From: Chryseobacterium taichungense
GTDB taxonomy: Bacteria > Bacteroidota > Bacteroidia > Flavobacteriales > Weeksellaceae
Assembly (NCBI RefSeq): GCF_900109935.1
Contig: NZ_FOBV01000003.1
Coordinates: forward strand, 310,001-374,000
DNA length: 64,000 nucleotides
Direction: 5' to 3'
Part shown: positions 25,497 to 34,397 of the stretch, piece by piece
Position numbering within the stretch: the stretch's first letter is position 1
Layout of the letters: every line of letters begins with the position of its first letter
Program-made: the position numbers and the translations under genes
Notes under the pieces: model-generated
Databases searched by the model: none
Told to the model about the DNA's origin: nothing
The model's input: the letters and a program-made list of their open reading frames with translations, nothing else

Positions 25497-26354
25497 ATGA
25501 AAATACCCATTCACATCGCTCAAAAAATTGTACAACTTTCGCAAGGAGAAACGCTACCATCAAGCGTGGCTAAACATTTCATTATAGAAGAATTGATTTC
25601 TGAAAGAATCATTGAAAGAACAGGCAGAATCCAGAAAAAACTTCAACTCATAAACCGCAACACACTATTCTTGTACCTTCAAAACAAATACGGAATCAGC
25701 GATCTGGAAAAGTACATTGAAGTTAGCCAGAAAGAAAATGTGCAACGAAGCGATTTAGTTGAAATTTCTTCCAACTCAAAACTTAAAAACGTAAGAACAT
25801 TCAAAGGGTTTTTGGTAAATAGTTATCTTCCTATACAAGCGACTTTGAATGGTGAAGAAACAACATTGAATTTTACAGAAGGAACATTTCAATTTATTTA
25901 TGATTTTGAAAATTTTATTCCAGAGAATAACATTACAATTGTAGGAATCGAAAACGCTGAAAATTTTCGTTGGATAGCAAAACAAAAAAAATTATTCGCA
26001 GATATTAAACCGCTTTTTGTAAGCCGATACCCTCAAAATCAAAGTAAAGATTTGGTAAAATGGTTGCAGTCAATTCCCAATAATTACCTTCATTTTGGCG
26101 ATTTTGATTTTGCCGGAATTGGAATTTATTTAAATGAGTTTAAAAGGCATCTTCCAGAAAAAGCATCCTTTTTCATCCCTGAAAACATTGAAATTTTGAT
26201 TGCTGAGAAAGGAAACAAAAAACGGTATGACCAGCAAAAAATTAATTTCAAAACAGAATCAATTGAAGACGAAAAATTAGCACAATTAATTCAGACCATT
26301 CATTGCTACAAACAAGGCTTAGACCAAGAAATATTCATAAATTATAGCGAGTAG
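25497..26354 (+). CDS. jetD: Wadjet nuclease JetD (Toprim-like, MksG)
   Basis: 285 residues. The C-terminal half carries the Toprim-type catalytic set: GIENAENF with E152, and HFGDFDFAGIGIY with D202 and D204, as in the DUF2220/topoVI-A-like JetD family that cleaves the bound plasmid. The N-terminal part (1-130) is a helical/winged domain. It starts 7 bp after jetC. The catalytic residues appear intact, so the effector should be active if JetA is made. Confidence 0.88.
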   Translation: MKIPIHIAQKIVQLSQGETLPSSVAKHFIIEELISERIIERTGRIQKKLQLINRNTLFLYLQNKYGISDLEKYIEVSQKENVQRSDLVEISSNSKLKNVRTFKGFLVNSYLPIQATLNGEETTLNFTEGTFQFIYDFENFIPENNITIVGIENAENFRWIAKQKKLFADIKPLFVSRYPQNQSKDLVKWLQSIPNNYLHFGDFDFAGIGIYLNEFKRHLPEKASFFIPENIEILIAEKGNKKRYDQQKINFKTESIEDEKLAQLIQTIHCYKQGLDQEIFINYSE

Positions 26355-26630
26355 AAACATTTAATAATTTATCTATTTTATGGACTTACCCCTTCATTAC
26401 TTTTGGCAAATGAATTAACAATTACTAAGGCTTTTCCCAACTCTGAAATTTACAAAAAGAGCTCCGTTCAAGCGGGGCTACAAATACCGCAATGTAGAAA
26501 TTTCCAGCCATCAATTCACAATTGTTTTTTTATTATCCGTGCATTCCTGGTATTTTCTCTTCACAATTTCAAAGCGACATTATTTGTGTATTTGTAGCAA
26601 TCCAAACCTTTCAATGTGACCTATCTCCAG
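26355..26630. other. Intergenic stretch after the Wadjet operon
   Basis: No convincing gene. On the minus strand a short stem-loop (AGCCCCG-CTTGAA-CGGAGCT, about 26461-26481, one mismatch) lies in a GC-richer patch. The remainder is AT-rich and leads into the right direct repeat. Confidence 0.35.
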
Positions 26631-26781
26631 TCTGTTTTTTTTAAGGTTTAACCAGTTTTATCATTCTTAAAATTTAATTTCTCTTTAAAATCATTTTCAG
26701 AATTTCTACATTTTACTTTGTTGCATAAAACCACTCATTTAAATCCTTAAAATCTTTGTACAACAAAGAACAATCTTCAAC
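26631..26781. repeat. Right copy of the direct repeat flanking the Wadjet module
   Basis: Intact counterpart of 19620-19770. It covers the last ~70 bp of the Toprim gene and ~80 bp downstream of it. Both copies have the same orientation and enclose about 6.9 kb. Confidence 0.75.
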
Positions 26782-27555
26782 ATTTTTATAGTTTTTCCTG
26801 ATAATCTGTTTGATTATAATTCCATTATCATCATTATCCAGGAAAAGTGAGATTTTGTCATATTCTCTAAGTTCTTCATCAACTTTGAAAAGCATAGCCG
26901 TAGAATTGAGAATCAAATAATCTGAAATTGAACTTTCAGCACTTTCTAAATTTTTAAAAGTCAGATAATCAAAAAAACCTTCAAAAACTACAATTTCATT
27001 GGAAGTATTCAAATCATTTTTTATCAAAGTGACATCTTTTTTGCCCAAACAGATTTTTGAATATTTACTTCGGATTTCAACTCCTCCTGAATTATTAAAA
27101 AAGCCAATTCCGAAATATTTTTTGCTGTTCAGTTCGTAGTAAATCTCTTTTACCAAATTTCTTTGCTCAAAAACTTTTCTGGATCGTAAATACTGGATTA
27201 AAGCAGGGTGCTGAATTTCGTTTACTTTTATGATTTGATAATTTTTGATTTGGACAGCTTCTTCAATCTGAGTATTATTTTGAACTGAGAAGTCAAATTT
27301 TTCAAGATACTTCAAAGCATCAGAAACTGAACACCGATTCATTTGCTGAACGATTGAAATCACATCATAACTTTTCCCGGTTCCAAAATCAAATGCTTTA
27401 TTTTTTACAAAATCAACAGACAAACTCGGGATTTTTTCCTCCCTGTCAAGCGCAAAGTAAAATGCAGTTTTCACGTTTTCTTTCACAGGAAATAAATTAA
27501 ACGATTCGAAAACCGTTCTTATATTTATCTTTTGTTTTATTTCTTCGCAATTCAT
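26713..27555 (-). CDS. Primase-like protein with CHC2-type fold and Toprim domain
   Basis: 280 residues. The N-terminal ~90 residues resemble the zinc-finger domain of DnaG-like mobile-element proteins (IPSLSVDFVKNKAFDFGTGK..DVISIVQQM) but lack the cysteines. The C-terminal Toprim has EIVVFEGFFDYLTF (catalytic Glu), LILNSTAML and KISLFLDNDDNG (DxD). These proteins are common in Bacteroidetes conjugative elements and may prime the transferred strand or plasmid replication. The origin lies directly upstream. Its 3' end is duplicated at 19620. Confidence 0.82.
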   Translation of the reverse strand: MNCEEIKQKINIRTVFESFNLFPVKENVKTAFYFALDREEKIPSLSVDFVKNKAFDFGTGKSYDVISIVQQMNRCSVSDALKYLEKFDFSVQNNTQIEEAVQIKNYQIIKVNEIQHPALIQYLRSRKVFEQRNLVKEIYYELNSKKYFGIGFFNNSGGVEIRSKYSKICLGKKDVTLIKNDLNTSNEIVVFEGFFDYLTFKNLESAESSISDYLILNSTAMLFKVDEELREYDKISLFLDNDDNGIIIKQIIRKNYKNVEDCSLLYKDFKDLNEWFYATK

Positions 27556-27579
27556 TTTTTTCTTTTTGAAGCAAATTTT

Positions 27580-27981
27580 TTATCCACATTTTCCTTTTTA
27601 ATAAAAAAAGACTTTTTAATTACTTTTAATATACTTTTAATGAGGCATTGCATCCTCTTATGGCAAAGGTTTTGAGCCGTTTTTTCAGTGAGCGCAATTC
27701 CGAATTCTGGTGAGCGCAATTCCGAAAGTAGAGTGACCGTAATTCCGAAAAAACAAAAGTTTTCGGGTGAGTGCAATTCCGAATTGAACCTTCTATTTTC
27801 ATTCATTTTTAATACTGCACTCGTAGTTATCCACATTTTTTCATGGTTATCCATATTTCTAGTGGGTTTTGAATTTCGGAGTGAGCGCAATTCCGAAATC
27901 TTAATCAAAAGTTTCGGAATTTTAACATTTTCTTAACTTCAGTGACCGCAATTCCGAATTCCGGGTGAGCGCAATTCCGAA
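27580..27981. other. Iteron-type replication origin (oriV)
   Basis: Seven 17-bp iterons of form GTGAGCGCAATTCCGAA start at 27688, 27710, 27733 (ACCGT variant), 27767 (AGTGC), 27881, 27942 (ACCGC) and 27965. Adjacent copies are 22-23 bp apart, about two helical turns. DnaA boxes TTATCCACA occur at 27580-27588 and 27827-27835, and TTATCCATA at 27847-27855. An inverted half-site TTTCGGAATT lies at about 27912-27921. The rep gene ends 2 bp further on. This is the layout of an iteron plasmid origin, here downstream of rep. Confidence 0.85.
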
Positions 27982-27982
27982 T

Positions 27983-29113
27983 TCAAATAATTATCGGATA
28001 ACCATTTGGCAATAATTCTCCCATTTTTGTACGCCGATAAATTTGTATGAGATGTTCCTGAATTTCATTCAGAAATAATTTTCCTTGAAATTCCGTAGAT
28101 TTAATTTCTTTCAATCGAGCCGTTCGGATAAATTCTTTGAATGCCTTTTCTATCAAAACTCTGGTTTGTGGAACGTTTCTGTATTGATGGGAAAACTGGA
28201 GCATTTCATTTTCGTGCAGACCATATCTTTTTCTGATGTAACTTAATCTTTGGGCTATTTTTTCCCTATGGTCAAGATATGCTTCGCTTGATTCTAGTTG
28301 TTCGCTTGTATTTTGAGATAAAGTGTTTTTCAAAATGTTTTTAGTTAAATGAGGAATAATAAAAATTGAATCTCCTCTGTACTTGTAATTGAAGGAAAGC
28401 GTATTAAATGTATTCAAACTGACTCTTGCAGGTTTTAAAAATTTGAAGCAAAAATCCTTAGAAGTTTTATACTTCAATCCAAATTTCTTGTTCAATGTTG
28501 AGAGTTTTAAAACAGCTCCGTTCTCAGGCAGTTTTGCAAGCCAGATAGCGAAAATAATATGCTTATTGTTCCTGACATTGTACACCAAGTTGTACAAAAC
28601 GTAATTGTATTCCGGAATAACCATCAGTTTTTTAAGCCAATAACTACTGATTAAAAACGTGGTGTAACCTCTCTGGTCATAACTAGGTATAGAAATTAGT
28701 CCACCAAAAGTTTTGATTTCCTTGCCTTTGGAATTAGTGGATTTGTACCAGCACATTTTGAACTTCGTAAGAAATTCATAAGCTTCTACCACTTGCTTCG
28801 TAGAACCGCTTGGTGATATTTTACTGTTCCTGATTTTTATGAGAGCGAAAATATTGTTCTCGGTTTCAAACTCCTCATCAAACAAGGAGAGTTGTTTAGG
28901 TCGGTCTTCCGGACGAAATTGCTCATTACTGATGGCAGAAACAATATTAAATATCACCCTAAGAGCATTGATGGGAATATCCGCAGCCTCGTGACCTTCG
29001 AAAATAAAATCGTCCACGAAATGGTTTCCCAACCGAATTCTTTCAGGATTTACTTCATTATTATTTTTAAAATTCTTGCGGATCAACCGTAAATCTTTTT
29101 CCGGTACAGCCAT
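27983..29113 (-). CDS. Plasmid replication initiator, Rep_3-like
   Basis: 376 residues with two winged-helix-like units. The first contains ALRVIFNIVSAISNEQ and VVEAYEFLTKFKMCWYKS; the second has HIIFAIWLAKLPENGAVLKL followed by LNKKFGLKYKTSKDFCFKFL, typical of Rep_3/RepB initiators that bind iterons. The seven iterons start 2 bp beyond its stop. It would open the origin with DnaA at the DnaA boxes. The family call rests on fold pattern and iteron proximity. Confidence 0.75.
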   Translation of the reverse strand: MAVPEKDLRLIRKNFKNNNEVNPERIRLGNHFVDDFIFEGHEAADIPINALRVIFNIVSAISNEQFRPEDRPKQLSLFDEEFETENNIFALIKIRNSKISPSGSTKQVVEAYEFLTKFKMCWYKSTNSKGKEIKTFGGLISIPSYDQRGYTTFLISSYWLKKLMVIPEYNYVLYNLVYNVRNNKHIIFAIWLAKLPENGAVLKLSTLNKKFGLKYKTSKDFCFKFLKPARVSLNTFNTLSFNYKYRGDSIFIIPHLTKNILKNTLSQNTSEQLESSEAYLDHREKIAQRLSYIRKRYGLHENEMLQFSHQYRNVPQTRVLIEKAFKEFIRTARLKEIKSTEFQGKLFLNEIQEHLIQIYRRTKMGELLPNGYPIII

Positions 29114-29195
29114 AATAATACTTCAATTTGTTTTAAAATTTCAATCTTTATTTTCCTTCATTACATTCTAAATTGATTAAAATCGATTTGTAATT

Positions 29196-29399
29196 TTATA
29201 TCAATTTGATTTTCTCGCTTTCGAGTGTTTTAGTACCGTCCGCAATACTGTAATATTTGTAAATATTAATTCCTTCACCTTGAAAGACCCTTTTCTCGAC
29301 TTTACCGAAATTTGGGATCTTCACTTTTTGAATTCCTTTATATTCGGCAAGCATTCCGTTGATGGTTACTTTTTGACCTAGTTTTAAACCTGATAGTGT
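29196..29399 (-). pseudogene. Short or truncated gene, unknown family
   Basis: An ATG at 29354 gives 52 residues (AEYKGIQKVKIPNFGKVEKR.. ending LESEKIKLI), and the frame is open upstream to about 29399 (TLSGLKLGQKVTING). The sequence looks coding, but the domain seems to begin before the ATG and a stop cuts it, so this is probably a 5'-truncated gene. It sits between Rep and the next operon. Confidence 0.35.
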
Positions 29400-29447
29400 C
29401 TAATTTAATTTTTTAGTGTGTTCTTATCCTAGACATTTGCCCAGGTT

Positions 29448-30200
29448 TCAAAGGTTGCCGTTTTCGCATTTTGGACGTTTTATATCCGGAATGGATTGAA
29501 GTGAAAGTTGATGGCTTTCCGTTTGACTTTTAATAAAAGGTAACGTACTTTTCAATGAAGATTTCCAATTGGTAATGGGTCTATCAGAACTATTTTTCCA
29601 GCCATTCTTTTTCCAATTCTCATATTTCGATTGTATTTCAGAATCTAACTCAGGCTTGTAAATTTTTAATGTTTTCGCATACGTCATAAATTCTTCCAAA
29701 GACGGAATATTTTCATCATTCCCTTTTTGAGTTGTTGGTTGTGGTTGTGAGGATTGTATTGTTTGCAATAAATCGCTTTCAATTTCCTGATCTTTAGAGT
29801 TTTCAGAAAAAATTTGGACGAGAAAATTTTTTAGTAATGAAACTCCGGATTCTTCTGTTTCTTGAATCAAATCTTCCTTTCCAATTTCTTCTTTCTTCAC
29901 TATTTCAGGGGCAGAAATATGTGAAGGATAATCTCCTATCAATGTGTACTTACACGCAAGTCCGCTTGTTGTTTGGTATTGAATTAATCCTAAATTCCGG
30001 AGTTTTTCCTTAGTGGATTTTACCGTTTTTCTGGTCACTCCTAATTCTTTGCTTATGACAACATCAGAAATTTGAAAATCACAAGAGTCATTATCAGAAC
30101 CAATTTTCAGCAGGTATAAATACATTGAAATTCCCGTTGTTCCAATTGATTGTTTTGGGTTAAAATCCCAAAACCGCTGCATTAATTCAAGGTAATGCAT
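29448..30200 (-). CDS. HTH protein of the replication region
   Basis: 250 residues. A winged-helix domain fills residues ~1-90 (GISMYLYLLKIGSDN, VVISKELGVTRKTVKSTKEK, LGLIQYQ), followed by a variable linker. A C-terminal segment (MTYAKTLKIYKPELDSEIQ..NWKKNGWKN..PITNWKSSLKSTLPF) recalls the DnaD-like/phage-replication C-terminal module. Similar proteins occur near rep in Flavobacteria plasmids. It adjoins the DUF3853 gene by one base. A role in replication control is inferred. Confidence 0.6.
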   Translation of the reverse strand: MHYLELMQRFWDFNPKQSIGTTGISMYLYLLKIGSDNDSCDFQISDVVISKELGVTRKTVKSTKEKLRNLGLIQYQTTSGLACKYTLIGDYPSHISAPEIVKKEEIGKEDLIQETEESGVSLLKNFLVQIFSENSKDQEIESDLLQTIQSSQPQPTTQKGNDENIPSLEEFMTYAKTLKIYKPELDSEIQSKYENWKKNGWKNSSDRPITNWKSSLKSTLPFIKSQTESHQLSLQSIPDIKRPKCENGNL

Positions 30201-30201
30201 C

Positions 30202-30453
30202 TTATTTTTTTGCGAAAAGCACTAATGCCTTTTCCTTATCAATGATGATAATGTTTCCGTTTTGAATGATGGCGTCATCCAAAACTCCTGAAGATTTTAT
30301 TTCCGAGGCTTTCGAAATAGAACATCCCAGCATTTTTGCCAGACCTTTCAATCCAAATTCATATTTTTTTTCCGAATTAATTTTTTTGGAAACCTCCAAA
30401 AATTCTTCAACAGTTAGTCGCCATATCGGAGTTTTGGGATCTATATTCGTCAT
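30202..30453 (-). CDS. DUF3853 family small HTH protein
   Basis: 83 residues: PIWRLTVEEFLEV at the N-terminus, then GLKGLAKMLGCSISKASEIK as a helix-turn-helix, and NIIIIDKEKALVLFAKK. This is the DUF3853 pattern, found in Bacteroidetes mobile elements next to replication and mobilisation genes. It is part of a tight operon with the genes on each side. Confidence 0.78.
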   Translation of the reverse strand: MTNIDPKTPIWRLTVEEFLEVSKKINSEKKYEFGLKGLAKMLGCSISKASEIKSSGVLDDAIIQNGNIIIIDKEKALVLFAKK

Positions 30454-30459
30454 CTGTTC

Positions 30460-31002
30460 TTAATTTATATATTTTTTCAATTCAGATATCCAATTCCTCG
30501 CAGCAGCCTGCCAGCATTTCATTGGTTTCTCATTGCTCAATTTCCAGTTTTTAGATCGATAATAAGAGAAAAAACGATCTGCTTCTGCAGATGGGAGATC
30601 CCGTTCAGAAAAATATAACTCAACTTCATTAAACACCGGAACTAAAAACCGAATCTCATCTTGCAGTAAGAATTTTTGATTTTGAGATATTATTTTTTCA
30701 CTTACTTTTTCAATGTCAAAATCAACGATCTCGATCAAGCTTCCTTTGTATGAATTATAACTTGGCGAGTACCGTATAAATCCTGCGCGACAAAGTTCTC
30801 TGATGCACTTATGGTAAGTTGCGATTGACCTGATCTTACTTAACTTCATCACGTCTTCCCTGCTGATCCGAAAAGAATTCTGAAACCGGTTCCAACTCCA
30901 GAACTGGAAAAGTGAAACATACATACTGATATGAGAGGGATACAATCGATCATCTTCAATAACACGCTCAAAAAAAACGATGATATTTTTATTATTCTTC
31001 AT
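30460..31002 (-). CDS. HTH protein of the mobile-element operon
   Basis: 180 residues. LYPSHISMYVSLFQFWSWNR opens a winged-helix region that includes ISREDVMKLSKIRSIATYHK and LCRAGFIRYSPSY. The C-terminus FFSYYRSKNWKLSNEKPMKC resembles the DnaD-like end of the gene at 29448. The two may be distant paralogues. It lies 16 bp after the excisionase-like gene. Confidence 0.6.
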   Translation of the reverse strand: MKNNKNIIVFFERVIEDDRLYPSHISMYVSLFQFWSWNRFQNSFRISREDVMKLSKIRSIATYHKCIRELCRAGFIRYSPSYNSYKGSLIEIVDFDIEKVSEKIISQNQKFLLQDEIRFLVPVFNEVELYFSERDLPSAEADRFFSYYRSKNWKLSNEKPMKCWQAAARNWISELKKYIN

Positions 31003-31018
31003 AATTCCGTATTAAAAA

Positions 31019-31282
31019 TTAATGTTTAACATCCGTGAGTAATTTTTGGATGTCTTTATAATTGTAATACAGGGAGCCCCCTATCTTGCTGTACGATAAT
31101 GTTCCGTTGATCCTCAGATTTTGTAAGGTTCCTGAAGATATGTTAAGCAGCTTCTTGACCTCGGAACTTCGAAGCCATAATTTTTGCTCTGTAGTCTTAC
31201 CCTTGAGTAAAAATTCAATACCTTCCAATAGTTCAATTTTGAATTGCTGAAGGTCTTCTTTGGTGATAATGGATATTGCCAT
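31019..31282 (-). CDS. Excisionase-like helix-turn-helix protein
   Basis: 87 residues. The C-terminal half is the HTH_17/MerR-like fold common in Bacteroidetes elements: WLRSSEVKKLLNISSGTLQN, then LRINGTLSYSKIGGSLYYN. These proteins act as excisionases or local regulators of excision and transfer. It begins a run of four minus-strand genes and has a 12-bp inverted repeat 49 bp upstream. Confidence 0.75.
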   Translation of the reverse strand: MAISIITKEDLQQFKIELLEGIEFLLKGKTTEQKLWLRSSEVKKLLNISSGTLQNLRINGTLSYSKIGGSLYYNYKDIQKLLTDVKH

Positions 31283-31330
31283 AATTTCGATATTGTTTTG
31301 TTTGACAAATTTTCGAAATCACACAGAATA

Positions 31331-31362
31331 TCTTTCGGTAGTTTCTCGGTACTACCGAAAGA
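31331..31362. promoter_or_regulatory. Perfect 12-bp inverted repeat upstream of the excisionase-like gene
   Basis: TCTTTCGGTAGT at 31331-31342 is exactly inverted at 31351-31362 with an 8-nt spacer. It lies between RteC and the excisionase-like gene and lacks a T-run, so it is more likely an operator or structured leader than a terminator. Confidence 0.45.
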
Positions 31363-31534
31363 TTCTCTTGTACACCCCATGAATAGAGGGTTTTCAAGTA
31401 ATAGCTCAAGGAAAATACACTCAATTCTTTGGAAATCGAGAAAATAGTTGCTAAAAATCACCTTCAAGAAACAATCTGCTTAGATTATGACTCAATATCT
31501 ATTAAAATTTTGATGTTCTGGCCTACCCCCGGCG

Positions 31535-32380
31535 TTATAGGTCCAATTCATCCAGATATTGATCTAGGTTTTTCTGAAGCAGTGACAAAAATTTGGTCCT
31601 GTCGGTTTTCCTTAGGCGCATTTCACTTAAGGTCTTATGATAATTGCCCAAGTTGATGTTAAGTGAGTTCTCGGCCCACCGGAAAATTTCTGCCAGATCG
31701 GACTGACCACCGTTAAAGCACTTTGTTTGATGAAGCGCGTACAATAATTCAATAAGCGCAACTTTCGGGGCTGTCCATTCCAGATTCTTAATATGCGTAA
31801 TTGAGTTTTCTTTGTTTTCCTTCAAATCTATTTTATCTGTTAAGTACTGATCTAAAAGGTCATTTGCCATAATTTGAGAAACAATATGGTCGTGGGATGT
31901 TGAAAATCCCTCATCATAACTGTACAGTTCCGGACTGAGCTTCAACTTAAAATCAAATTTGAACCGAACGAAATATTTTTTGTCCAGGTATGTCGATTTA
32001 CGACGATAATAACTGATGAAGTCCCTTTGTTCATTATAGAAATATAAAAGATTGGATCTCTCGTTTTCATAGTACAATCTTAACGCCTGCGAATCAGCGT
32101 AAGGTTTTGAGGCTTCTATCGCTAACACTTTGGAATAGTAGATATATACTGCTACGAACTGCGGTTTGGTATTTTTAAAGAAATATATTTCGTTACTCCA
32201 GTCCGGAAACTGATATTGGCGCAATAGATCCTTCAATTGTTTTATAGCAGCATCTGTTTCCATCAGAATTTCTTCTGCCCGAATCACAATATCATTCTCA
32301 CTTCTGTTGATCTGATCCACTGCTGTTGTAAGATCTTTCCAAAGTTGATCAACTTTTTTTTTAAAATTTTGTCCGTTCAT
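31535..32380 (-). CDS. rteC: RteC-like regulator
   Basis: 281 residues, helical, with the RteC family features: KQLKDLLRQYQFPDWSNEIY, FFKNTKPQFVAVYIYYSKVL, YYRRKSTYLDKKYF and a C-terminal WTAPKVALIELLYALHQTKC..GGQSDLAEIFRWAENSLNI. In CTnDOT RteC activates excision, so it probably controls transfer or excision here. Unlike CTnDOT, no RteA/RteB two-component genes are next to it. The presence of RteC and an excisionase-like HTH is compatible with an element that can integrate. Confidence 0.8.
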   Translation of the reverse strand: MNGQNFKKKVDQLWKDLTTAVDQINRSENDIVIRAEEILMETDAAIKQLKDLLRQYQFPDWSNEIYFFKNTKPQFVAVYIYYSKVLAIEASKPYADSQALRLYYENERSNLLYFYNEQRDFISYYRRKSTYLDKKYFVRFKFDFKLKLSPELYSYDEGFSTSHDHIVSQIMANDLLDQYLTDKIDLKENKENSITHIKNLEWTAPKVALIELLYALHQTKCFNGGQSDLAEIFRWAENSLNINLGNYHKTLSEMRLRKTDRTKFLSLLQKNLDQYLDELDL

Positions 32381-32431
32381 ACATTTTTCAATTTATTGTT
32401 AACGTAAAAATCGGGCTAAAAAATAAAAAAG

Positions 32432-34141
32432 TCAGGTCTTCTTCAATTCTTCCTGTCTCATTCTGATAAAATCTCTAGGCCTGATACTGTTGATCTCCTG
32501 AAAGTGTGCTGAGAAGATCTGCCTGTTCGCCATCCCGCATATTTTGGCGAGTGTTTCAATTTTATAACTAAGATATTTAGTATCCTCTACAAGCAAATTG
32601 GTGATATATCTTATCCTTAAAGCTTTAAGGTATGTTGGAAATGTTACATCAAAATGTACATTGAGTACATACGATACATGGGTGCGGTTACTCCCTATCA
32701 TTTTGGCAACAATGTCAAGTGTTAAATTCTGCTGAAGAAATTGTTTTTCGTCTTCAAAAATCTTTAGATTTGTTTTGATGTCTTCGATAATTTCTGAACT
32801 GTATAAGTCTAAACTGTTTTCATCAGATGAAGCGGGTGGTATAAAGTCGAAAGTAATGGTTTCTTTTGAGGTATTTAATTTTTCAAGCACTTCCTGATAC
32901 CTGGCATTCAATTCCTTTTCTCTTTTCCTGAACCTCCAAATTAAAAAAAACAAGATTACCAGTCCCGCACCAATGAAAGAATATAAAATAACTTGATGAC
33001 CTCTGATCATCTGCTTCTTCTCTTCTAATAAATTCTCCTTATCATACTCGCTATAAATTTTGTCCGTGAGCATCACAAAGTCAGCATTAATAATGGAGTC
33101 AGCCTTTAACAACTGATCCCCGTAATACATCTTCCGTTCAGAATCCCCATTTTTTTTAGCATGATCGATCAGATACAAGTAACTTGCTCTAATCTCAGGG
33201 GTAATAAACCAAAATTTATTGACCAGCGAATCAACTTTATTAAAATACTTTAACGATTCAGCTCTATTTCCCTTTGATCTATATAGTTTCCCCATATAAA
33301 AATAGACGCCCGTCAATGAAGCGTAATCCTGATTGCTGCTCAAAATATCTTGAGACACTTTAAAATGCTTCAAAGCTTCATCTGCTTTTCCCTTTCTAAG
33401 TAACTGCACTCCCTTTCCTTTCTGGAAGTACCCAAACTCAACTACAAGCTCGTTATTGTTATGAAGTCTTTCCAGCCCAATATTAATGAGAGAGTCTTCC
33501 TTATGATATAATCTTAGATTTTTATAACACGTGCTTAAGCGATAAATACTGTTAAAATAACCTGATTCATTATTGTACCTGATGTTCCGATCTAAACTCT
33601 CTTTGGCATTTTTTTCAAAAAAATCAGCTGCCTCTTCAAAATGTACGACCGCATATTTATAGTATCCCAAATAGCTTTTGATCATTCCCAAATGATAGAT
33701 GATCTTATTCTTAAGGTAACCATCTTTTGATTTTTTTGAATATTTGAATGCTATTAAATATTCTTCCAAAGCTTTTTTATATTGTCTCAGATTATAGTAA
33801 TAAATAATTCCTTTTCCTGCGTAGGCTCTCGCGATCTGGTCCTGGTCGTTTGATTTTATTGCAGTGATAATGGCACTGTCAGCGTAGGATAATTTCCTGC
33901 CGGTTTCTTTGCTGTAATAGATGGCTTCCTCGTAACCTCGGATCAGTTTTTTAAGGTCATGGTGATTTTTTGCTTTGTCAATGTACATTTTGACAAAAAC
34001 CATTGCTCTTTCGTCATTCTCGGGGTAGGAATCGATCAGTCGGGAAATCTCCTTGTAAGATTGTTGCTTTATCTCTTGACCTTGTGTCATAAGCACAAAC
34101 AAAGTGAACAATAATGGTAAAATTCTATTACAATAATACAT
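32432..34141 (-). CDS. TPR-containing AraC-type membrane regulator
   Basis: 569 residues. After a signal-like N-terminus (ILPLLFTLFVLMTQGQ), TPR-like helical repeats fill ~30-370 (e.g. YAGKGIIYYYNLRQYKKALE). A transmembrane helix follows (ILYSFIGAGLVILFFLIW, about 386-403), and the C-terminal ~100 residues are an AraC HTH (LTLDIVAKMIGSNRTHVSYV, IETLAKICGMANRQIFSAHF). This is a common one-component sensor in Chryseobacterium. It is divergent from the MauE/DUF6520 operon (256 bp gap) and may control it or the SusCD operon. Confidence 0.82.
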   Translation of the reverse strand: MYYCNRILPLLFTLFVLMTQGQEIKQQSYKEISRLIDSYPENDERAMVFVKMYIDKAKNHHDLKKLIRGYEEAIYYSKETGRKLSYADSAIITAIKSNDQDQIARAYAGKGIIYYYNLRQYKKALEEYLIAFKYSKKSKDGYLKNKIIYHLGMIKSYLGYYKYAVVHFEEAADFFEKNAKESLDRNIRYNNESGYFNSIYRLSTCYKNLRLYHKEDSLINIGLERLHNNNELVVEFGYFQKGKGVQLLRKGKADEALKHFKVSQDILSSNQDYASLTGVYFYMGKLYRSKGNRAESLKYFNKVDSLVNKFWFITPEIRASYLYLIDHAKKNGDSERKMYYGDQLLKADSIINADFVMLTDKIYSEYDKENLLEEKKQMIRGHQVILYSFIGAGLVILFFLIWRFRKREKELNARYQEVLEKLNTSKETITFDFIPPASSDENSLDLYSSEIIEDIKTNLKIFEDEKQFLQQNLTLDIVAKMIGSNRTHVSYVLNVHFDVTFPTYLKALRIRYITNLLVEDTKYLSYKIETLAKICGMANRQIFSAHFQEINSIRPRDFIRMRQEELKKT

Positions 34142-34397
34142 TATGATAAGATATGTTCAAATTTAATGAAAAACTCGCAACTAAACGCCCGTTCAATATT
34201 TAAAACGATAACAATAAACTGATTTTCAATACATTATAATCATTATTTGTTGGTAGAATTGATCAATAGTTACATCGAATGTATCAATTGATGCAACAAT
34301 AGTTTTTTTTAATTCCACAACCCACCTAATTTCGACATCAGAATTCTAATCAATATCAACAACCGGCCGGAATAACTTTTAAAACCATTAGTAAAAA

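Noticed and set aside
26403-26597. 64-codon plus-strand frame after jetD
   Set aside because: No domain, atypical composition and a small stem-loop within; probably non-coding.
27552-27908. 118-codon minus-strand frame over the origin
   Set aside because: It runs through iterons and DnaA boxes, and its SELRSPEF-type repeats are translated iterons.
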